64,000 bases of DNA, from positions 744,001 to 808,000 of the forward strand of contig JAZDRN010000001.1 in the NCBI GenBank assembly GCA_047501485.1. Reading direction: 5' to 3'. Source of the DNA: Ancrocorticia sp047501485. Its GTDB lineage: Bacteria > Actinomycetota > Actinomycetes > Actinomycetales > Actinomycetaceae. Every line of letters begins with the position of its first letter. The first letter of the stretch is position 1. The position numbers and the translations under genes are program-made. The notes under the pieces are model-generated. The model saw nothing but the letters and a program-made list of their open reading frames with translations, was not told the origin of the DNA and did not search any database. This document shows positions 58,944 through 64,000 of this stretch, one piece after another.

Positions 58944-59615
58944 ATGAGATCCTCAGAGAAGAATCCGGGCCCGACGAAGAAGAATGCGACGGGGCGTTGG
59001 ATGACGGGCGCCTTGTTGTCATTCCCGTTGGGAATCGTTGCGGCCAGGAAGATGAGAAACCTGGCGATGTCCTGGGGAAGCACTCCGGCCGAACTCGAAG
59101 CCGACCTTCCTGGAGACGACCTCGTGGATCCGGTGGACAGAGCCGCCACCCGCTCCATCACCATCGACGCGTCTGAAGCGCAGGTGTGGCCGTGGCTGGT
59201 GCAATTGGGGCAAGGCCGCGGTGGTTTCTATTCGTACGATGTCCTGGAGAATCTCATCGGCTTGGACATCCATTCTGCGGATCGCATCGAGGAACGCTGG
59301 CAGGGCCTGGCGCCGGGGGATAAGGTCAGTCTCGCCGAAGGCATGGAGCTCGAGGTGGCGATTCTGGAACCCCGGCGAGCCCTTGTGCTGCAGGGCGGCG
59401 AACTACCCGATGAGGCTCCCGCACCGGACTTCGACTTCTCATGGGCGTTCGTCGTGCGGGCGCTGCCCGACGGGAGAACCAGACTCATCGTCCGTGAGCG
59501 CTACGCTTGGAAGAGCATGGCCGCGGTGCCGGTGGTCTCGATTGCCATGTGGATGAGCGCACTTATGACGCGCAGAATGCTTATGGGGATCAAGGAAAGA
59601 GCCGAGCGCCGGTGA
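58944..59615 (+). CDS. SRPBCC-fold protein, membrane-tethered type
   Basis: 223 residues from the ATG at 58944. A basic start leads to a weak hydrophobic segment (MTGALLSFPLGIVAA). The fold then follows: TRSITIDASEAQVWPWLVQL, GQGRGGFYSYDVLENLIGLD and IHSADRIEERWQGLAPGDKV, with a C-terminal hydrophobic helix (VVSIAMWMSALMTRRMLMGI). The VWPWLVQLGQGRGGFYSYD wording is conserved in a large uncharacterised actinobacterial group. The ribosome site (GAGAGG) is unusually close to the ATG. Function unknown. Confidence 0.8.
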   Translation: MRSSEKNPGPTKKNATGRWMTGALLSFPLGIVAARKMRNLAMSWGSTPAELEADLPGDDLVDPVDRAATRSITIDASEAQVWPWLVQLGQGRGGFYSYDVLENLIGLDIHSADRIEERWQGLAPGDKVSLAEGMELEVAILEPRRALVLQGGELPDEAPAPDFDFSWAFVVRALPDGRTRLIVRERYAWKSMAAVPVVSIAMWMSALMTRRMLMGIKERAERR

Positions 59616-59765
59616 GATAGCGACAGATTCGGACGTTCGCCAGTTCGCCGCATGGTTCGACGTATCCACGATCTGTCATCATGTGCTTATGATGTGGGCC
59701 CGCCGATATATTCGGGTTCAGCGGCCGCGTGGCCCGAGCGATGAGCCGCCGTTGAGTCGGCCGTC

Positions 59766-60695
59766 ATGAGAGGTGGAATCTTGGCGAGGAACGCGAACGT
59801 AGCGAGAAATGGCGAAGTGACCGCGTCGCAAAGTCAACGGAAGCCGCATGGGTGGCGTGTCGTGCTCGGCACGATTCTCGCCGTTGTCGCCGCGCTGGCC
59901 ATTCCGTTGAGCATCGCCTCCTCCTGGACTCGCACGCTCGTCGACGACGTCGAACCCTTCATGGATACCTACGCCCCGGTTCTGGACACGGAGGCAATGA
60001 ATCAGGTGATCTCGCAAGGCTTGACTTCGGCCATTGAAGAGAAACTGAAGGTCGAGGATAACTCGCTGGCCGGCGATGCCGTCGCCCTCGTGGTTGACGA
60101 AGCGATGGCGACGGATGGATTCGCCGATGCGAAGCGGGATAGCCTGCGTTTGCTGCACGAGGAGCTACGCGCGCAGCTGGTCGGGGAGTCAGGCAATGTG
60201 GATGTCCACAACGGTCAGGTCAATCTCCGCCTCGAACCGTTTTCCGCCATTGTCAACGAGCGCCTTTCAGAGGCGGGCGTGCCCTTCGTCGATCACTTGC
60301 CGGAGATGAGCGGAGAGATCGCCCTCTTCACCATCGACCCGGAAACGCTGCCGACCCTGCAACAGGGGTTCAGAGGCATGGACCGCGCCGCCACGGTGCT
60401 CCCATGGGCGGCTGCTGGACTCTTGATCGTGGCGCTGGTGCTCTCCCCGCGTCGGAGCTGGGTTCTGACGTCGTTCGGACTGAGCCTGGCACTGTGGGTG
60501 CTCGCCGTCGGATTCAGTTGGGATTTCGGTATAGAGAATCTCGTATCGCGTCTCGAAGGCCCCTTGGCCCAGGTCGCGGAGATGGTGGCTGATCTGACGA
60601 GTCAGCCGGTCGCGACACCGCTCGAGGTCATCGCCGTTGGCGGAGTCGTTCTCGCTGTCGCTGCGACTATTGCCGGACGCCGCTGGACCTTTTGA
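59766..60695 (+). CDS. Hypothetical membrane protein with large extracytoplasmic domain
   Basis: About 309 residues. One N-terminal helix (WRVVLGTILAVVAALAIPLS) is followed by about 170 extracytoplasmic residues, rich in Asp/Glu/Leu (IASSWTRTLVDDVEPFMDTY onward). Three C-terminal helices then follow (about 212-232, 237-255 and 285-303). The pattern is common in actinobacterial envelope proteins without assigned role. The ATG at 59766 lacks a ribosome site; TTG 59781, preceded by AGGTGG, is a plausible alternative start. A terminator follows. Confidence 0.75.
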   Translation: MRGGILARNANVARNGEVTASQSQRKPHGWRVVLGTILAVVAALAIPLSIASSWTRTLVDDVEPFMDTYAPVLDTEAMNQVISQGLTSAIEEKLKVEDNSLAGDAVALVVDEAMATDGFADAKRDSLRLLHEELRAQLVGESGNVDVHNGQVNLRLEPFSAIVNERLSEAGVPFVDHLPEMSGEIALFTIDPETLPTLQQGFRGMDRAATVLPWAAAGLLIVALVLSPRRSWVLTSFGLSLALWVLAVGFSWDFGIENLVSRLEGPLAQVAEMVADLTSQPVATPLEVIAVGGVVLAVAATIAGRRWTF

Positions 60696-60711
60696 CACCG
60701 GGGCGCAGGGA

Positions 60712-60748
60712 TCACCGGGATAACCAGGTGCTTGAGATATCCCGGTGA
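60712..60748 (+). terminator. Terminator after membrane protein gene
   Basis: TCACCGGGATA and TATCCCGGTGA pair over 11 bp around a 15-base loop, 17 bases after the stop at 60695. No T-run. Confidence 0.7.
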
Positions 60749-60930
60749 GCACAGAGAGAACCAAGAAACCTTGTTGTGTCAACGGAAGCTTTGTCCGATC
60801 AATTCTTCAACAAGCTTAATCCGTACCGAGCGCAAAGAGAATTGACTATTCTGACTACAGCGCCCTAGCCGCCAACTGGGGCAACGCACAGCCTACCGGG
60901 CTGCCGCGCAATCTGATCGAAGGAGACACC

Positions 60931-61869
60931 ATGCCCGTTATCGGTAAGTCAGATCTAACAGTCGCCCCTCTGGCCCTCGGAGGCAACACCTTTGGATGGA
61001 CATCTGACGAAGAAACTTCGCTGCGTGTCCTCAACGAGTTCGTAGCAGGTGGCGGCGACTTCATCGACACCGCGGACACCTACTCGGCCTGGGCCGAGGG
61101 CAACTCCGGCGGGGAATCGGAAACCATCATCGGAAAGTGGTTCGCTACCGTAGGCAATCGCGAGAGCATCGTGCTGGCAACGAAGGTGGCTCAGCACCCG
61201 GAGTACCGTGGCCTCTCCGCCGACAATATCGCTCGGGCCGCCGATGCTTCTCTCAAGCGTCTGCAGACCGACTACATCGATCTGTACTACGCGCACGAAG
61301 AGGATCCGGAAACCCCTATCGCGGAAAGCGTGGCGGCTTTCGCAGCGCTGCAGGAATCCGGCAAGGTGCGCCACATCGGCCTCTCGAACTTCACGGCCGA
61401 GTCGATCCGGGAGTGGATGAAGGCAGCCGATGAGCAGGGTGTAGCCCGCCCGGTCGCTCTCCAGCCCCACTACAACCTCGTGTTCCGTAAGGACTTCGAG
61501 CAGAATCTGCGTCCTGTGGCAGAAGAATTCGAGCTGGGAGTCATGCCGTACTGGGCGCTCGCCAGCGGCCTGCTGACAGGTAAGTACGCCAGCGCCGAGG
61601 ACATCACCGGAAGCCGTTCGGAAATGGTCCGTGGCTATGCGAACGACGAAGCCTTCGCGGTGGTGGACAAGGTTCGCGAGATCGCCGCGGATCACGGTGT
61701 GGAGCCGGCGTCCGTCGCTCTTCGATGGCTTGCGCTGCAGCCCACGATCGTTGCCCCCATCGCCTCGGCGCGCACAGTGGAACAGGTGGCGCCACTTCTG
61801 GCTTCCGACCTCGAACTGTCGGATGCCGAGCTCTCCGAACTCGATATCCTCTCCTCCCGTATCAAGTAG
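60931..61869 (+). CDS. Aldo/keto reductase
   Basis: 312 residues. Catalytic tetrad: aspartate and tyrosine in FIDTADTYSAWAEG, lysine in LATKVAQ and histidine in DLYYAHEED. NADPH-binding segments IGLSNF and IASARTVEQV are present. It matches the YajO/Tas-type group of the family. AAGGAGACACC precedes the ATG. It reduces aldehydes or ketones. An aldehyde dehydrogenase follows 95 bases downstream, so the two may handle the same class of carbonyl. Confidence 0.95.
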   Translation: MPVIGKSDLTVAPLALGGNTFGWTSDEETSLRVLNEFVAGGGDFIDTADTYSAWAEGNSGGESETIIGKWFATVGNRESIVLATKVAQHPEYRGLSADNIARAADASLKRLQTDYIDLYYAHEEDPETPIAESVAAFAALQESGKVRHIGLSNFTAESIREWMKAADEQGVARPVALQPHYNLVFRKDFEQNLRPVAEEFELGVMPYWALASGLLTGKYASAEDITGSRSEMVRGYANDEAFAVVDKVREIAADHGVEPASVALRWLALQPTIVAPIASARTVEQVAPLLASDLELSDAELSELDILSSRIK

Positions 61870-61964
61870 GGGCGGTCCCGTATCAATCGATCACTCGGGA
61901 GCGAGGTCGGCATATCCGACCGTGGGAGGTATTCGCGCTTGCCGCGGTCGGATAGTTTGAGAAG

Positions 61965-63512
61965 GTGGATCAACTACGCACAGGCGATACAGCTTCCCAG
62001 GATGCTCGCGATGCCGCTGGCTCGCCGTTCGCGCGAACGGCGAGCATCACCGCCCACGTCCAAGCGGCTCGTAAACGCTTCGACACCGGCGCCACCAGGA
62101 CGCTCGCCTGGCGGCGCAGGCAATTGCGCGGTTTGATACGTATGCTGCGAGAGGCCGGCGACGAATTCGAGCGCGCCCTCCACGCAGATCTACGCAAGAG
62201 TGCGAGCGAGGCCCAGCTGACCGAGATCGGCGTCGTCGTCGGCGAAGTCAGAGATCAGCTTCGCAACCTATCCCGCTGGGCCCGTCCGAAGCGCGTGCTT
62301 CCCCCGGCGCTGCTTCAGCCCGCCCGGGCAGCCATCGTCAGCGAACCCTTGGGCGTCATCCTCATCATCGCACCCTGGAACTATCCACTTCAGTTGCTCC
62401 TGAGCCCGCTTGCCGGCGTTCTGGCGGCGGGTAACACCGCGATCCTGAAACCGAGCGAACTGGCACCGCATACCTCCGCCGCGATGGCCCGTCTGCTCCC
62501 GCGCTACGTCGATGCGGAGGCGGTCCGGATTGTCGAGGGAGGGGTGGCAGAGACGACCGAACTGCTCGCACATCGCTTCGACCACATCGTCTACACCGGC
62601 AATGGCAATGTCGCGCGGGTGGTGATGCGGGCGGCCGCCGAGCATCTGACTCCGCTCACGTTGGAGCTTGGCGGCAAGTCTCCCGCCTGGGTCGATGTCG
62701 GCGAAAGCCACGGGCCCCGCCGAGGCGTTTCAATGATGCGGGGAATGAGGAGGATGCGCGGGGCCGGGGATGCCGAGGCACGCTTGGACGGCGTCGCCTC
62801 CCGCCTGGCGTGGGCGAAATTCATGAACGCCGGCCAGACGTGTATCGCTCCCGATTACATCCTCACCACTGCCGACACGGTTGCGCCGCTGGTTGCGGCA
62901 CTCAAGCGCTCCATATACGCACAGTTCGGTTCGGATCCCTCCGTCAGCGCAGACTATGGACGGATCGTGAACTCCAAGCACTTCGACCGGCTCGTCTCCT
63001 ACCTTGAGGACGGTGATATCCGCGTGGGAGGCCAATACGATCGCCAAGACCTCTACATCGAGCCCTCCGTCATGGTTCTGCCCACCGCGACGTCCCACGA
63101 CGCGCTGCCTTCGGTGATGCGGGAGGAGATCTTCGGCCCCATTCTTCCGGTTATCCCCGTACAGGATGTGGATGCCGCCATCTCCTTCATCAATGAGGGC
63201 GAGAAGCCCCTTGCCTTCTATGTGTTCACAGCCTCGCGTGCAACCGAACGTCGCTTCATCGCGCGAACGTCTTCCGGGGCTGTGAGCGTTGATATCGCCC
63301 TTGCGCACGTCGCCGCCCGTTCTCTCCCGTTCGGAGGGGTGGGTGCCAGCGGAATGGGGGCCTACCATGGCGTATACTCCTGGCGCGAGTTCAGCCACGC
63401 AAAGCCCGTGCTCCGCAAGCCCCTTCGCCCGGATACATTGCGCACCCTCTACTGGCCCTTGGAGCCGCGACTTCGAGCTCTTGTCAGGAGAGCCAGCCGG
63501 TTTGGCTTTTAG
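61965..63512 (+). CDS. Aldehyde dehydrogenase, class 3-like, with basic insertion
   Basis: 515 residues from a GTG. Cofactor and catalytic motifs are IIAPWNYPLQLLLSPLAGVL, LTLELGGKSPAWVD (Glu234) and MNAGQTCIAPDY (nucleophile Cys293). EEIFGPILPVIPVQD and SLPFGGVGASGMGAYHG are typical of class 3 fatty-aldehyde dehydrogenases, including a hydrophobic C-terminal tail. Between Glu234 and Cys293 an extra segment of about 25 residues (246-272), rich in Arg, Met and Gly, replaces a short loop. It oxidises aldehydes to acids with NAD(P). It probably forms a unit with the aldo/keto reductase. Confidence 0.93.
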   Translation: MDQLRTGDTASQDARDAAGSPFARTASITAHVQAARKRFDTGATRTLAWRRRQLRGLIRMLREAGDEFERALHADLRKSASEAQLTEIGVVVGEVRDQLRNLSRWARPKRVLPPALLQPARAAIVSEPLGVILIIAPWNYPLQLLLSPLAGVLAAGNTAILKPSELAPHTSAAMARLLPRYVDAEAVRIVEGGVAETTELLAHRFDHIVYTGNGNVARVVMRAAAEHLTPLTLELGGKSPAWVDVGESHGPRRGVSMMRGMRRMRGAGDAEARLDGVASRLAWAKFMNAGQTCIAPDYILTTADTVAPLVAALKRSIYAQFGSDPSVSADYGRIVNSKHFDRLVSYLEDGDIRVGGQYDRQDLYIEPSVMVLPTATSHDALPSVMREEIFGPILPVIPVQDVDAAISFINEGEKPLAFYVFTASRATERRFIARTSSGAVSVDIALAHVAARSLPFGGVGASGMGAYHGVYSWREFSHAKPVLRKPLRPDTLRTLYWPLEPRLRALVRRASRFGF

Positions 63513-63813
63513 AATTGCAAACGGTGCTCGGGTAGCGCCGCATCACGGAATTATTCGTCGTTAGCGAACGAGTCCGGAGTTTAAATACGGCAAAAACAAG
63601 GCGGGTGCTCACGGCCCATACCGGCGGCGTCGTCGTCAAAGCCGCGGTTGAAGTCTTAATTAACACTGTCAAATAAACTGGAGCGCCTCCAAAAAAGCCC
63701 TCGAGATGTGTTGACAAAATTGTTAGCGTGGAAGGGACTTAGCCCAATGCTGGCAAGGGTTTTGCCGGCGTAGAGATGTATCGAGTCGTATCCACGACCC
63801 ACAAGGAGATGGC
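63513..63813. other. Region upstream of catalase gene
   Basis: About 300 bases, AT-richer than the flanks. TTGACA at 63711-63716 is a good -35 box, but no clear -10 follows at standard spacing. A small GGAG-CGC-CTCC hairpin followed by six A's lies near 63680. CAAGGAGATGGC is the catalase ribosome site. No regulator gene of Fur or OxyR type is present on this side. Confidence 0.45.
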
Positions 63814-64000
63814 ATGACATCGTTTGATCCAACAATCCCTTCCACCACCGAGAACGGCGCGCCGCGCGAATCCGATGCCCACTCTCTCAGCGTTGGCCCG
63901 GACGGTCCCCTGATGCTCCACGACGTGGCCCTTGTGCAGAAGCTGGCCCGGTTCGATCGCGAGCGAGTTCCCGAGCGTAGCCCACACGCCAAGGGTTCCG
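63814..64000 (+). CDS. katA: Monofunctional heme catalase, N-terminal part
   Basis: Sixty-two codons before the window ends. The translation contains PLMLHDVALVQKLARFDRER and then VPERSPHAKGS, the diagnostic N-terminus of clade-type monofunctional catalases; the catalytic histidine and heme ligands lie outside. CAAGGAG precedes the ATG. Catalase removes hydrogen peroxide. Confidence 0.92.
   Translation, partial: MTSFDPTIPSTTENGAPRESDAHSLSVGPDGPLMLHDVALVQKLARFDRERVPERSPHAKGS

Noticed and set aside
1..64000. CRISPR arrays, insertion sequences or prophage genes
   Set aside because: I saw no regularly spaced repeats, no transposase or integrase motifs and no phage structural genes in the window.

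Overview
The window reads as a chromosomal segment of a high-GC Gram-positive actinobacterium. The best support is the gene order rne - rplU - rpmA - obgE - proB ... proA - nadD - rsfS - histidine phosphatase, which is typical of Actinobacteria. A cydAB/cydDC oxidase locus, a ClgR/PopR-type regulator beside a clpP pair, and a tRNA without encoded CCA fit the same group. Protein flavour (short, Actinomyces-like versions) suggests the Actinomycetaceae or relatives, but the species cannot be named from the sequence alone.

Layout. 1-5.0 kb (minus): cytochrome bd oxidase cydA-cydB, a terminator, an 80-bp tandem duplication, then cydD-cydC, with cydC cut by the window edge. 5.5-18.9 kb (mostly plus): housekeeping block with RNase E/G, L21, L27, Obg, ProB, a luciferase-like protein behind a candidate cysteine leader peptide, thioredoxin (minus), ProA, NadD, a coiled-coil membrane protein, RsfS and a GpgP-like phosphatase, ending at tRNA-Ala(GGC). 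19.4-30 kb: an accessory block of a DrrAB-like ABC exporter with a MerR regulator, two SDRs around a zinc alcohol dehydrogenase, a leaderless ArsR-type regulator with SRPBCC and metallo-beta-lactamase-fold genes, two VOC proteins and a WYL regulator. 30-39 kb: GH13 alpha-glucosidase, TetR regulator, an orphan chemotaxis receptor, and envelope proteins of unknown role. 39-46.4 kb: BCCT transporter, NAD(P)-binding protein, ferritin-like protein, DUF2087 protein, XRE regulator and a two-gene clpP operon.

46.7-57.1 kb holds the most distinctive system. A 31-codon cysteine-rich leader peptide with hairpins precedes an amidohydrolase, a Xi-class glutathione-transferase-like enzyme, a GNAT acetyltransferase fused to a second GST-like domain that has lost its cysteine, and a complete oligopeptide-type ABC importer. 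I infer import and processing of a thiol or sulfur-containing conjugate under cysteine-sensing control. A second small cysteine-containing ORF lies before the luciferase-like gene at 12.9 kb, so the two loci may share a sulfur signal.

The clpP pair is the second notable system. The downstream subunit has glycine where the catalytic serine should be, while its partner keeps the full triad. The same CTGC-N5-GCAG palindrome lies before both the XRE regulator and the clpP operon.

57.2-64 kb: two membrane-protein operons, an SRPBCC protein, aldo/keto reductase, aldehyde dehydrogenase with an unusual basic insertion, and the start of a monofunctional catalase cut by the window end. Long perfect hairpins sit at several convergent gene junctions and probably terminate transcription from both sides.
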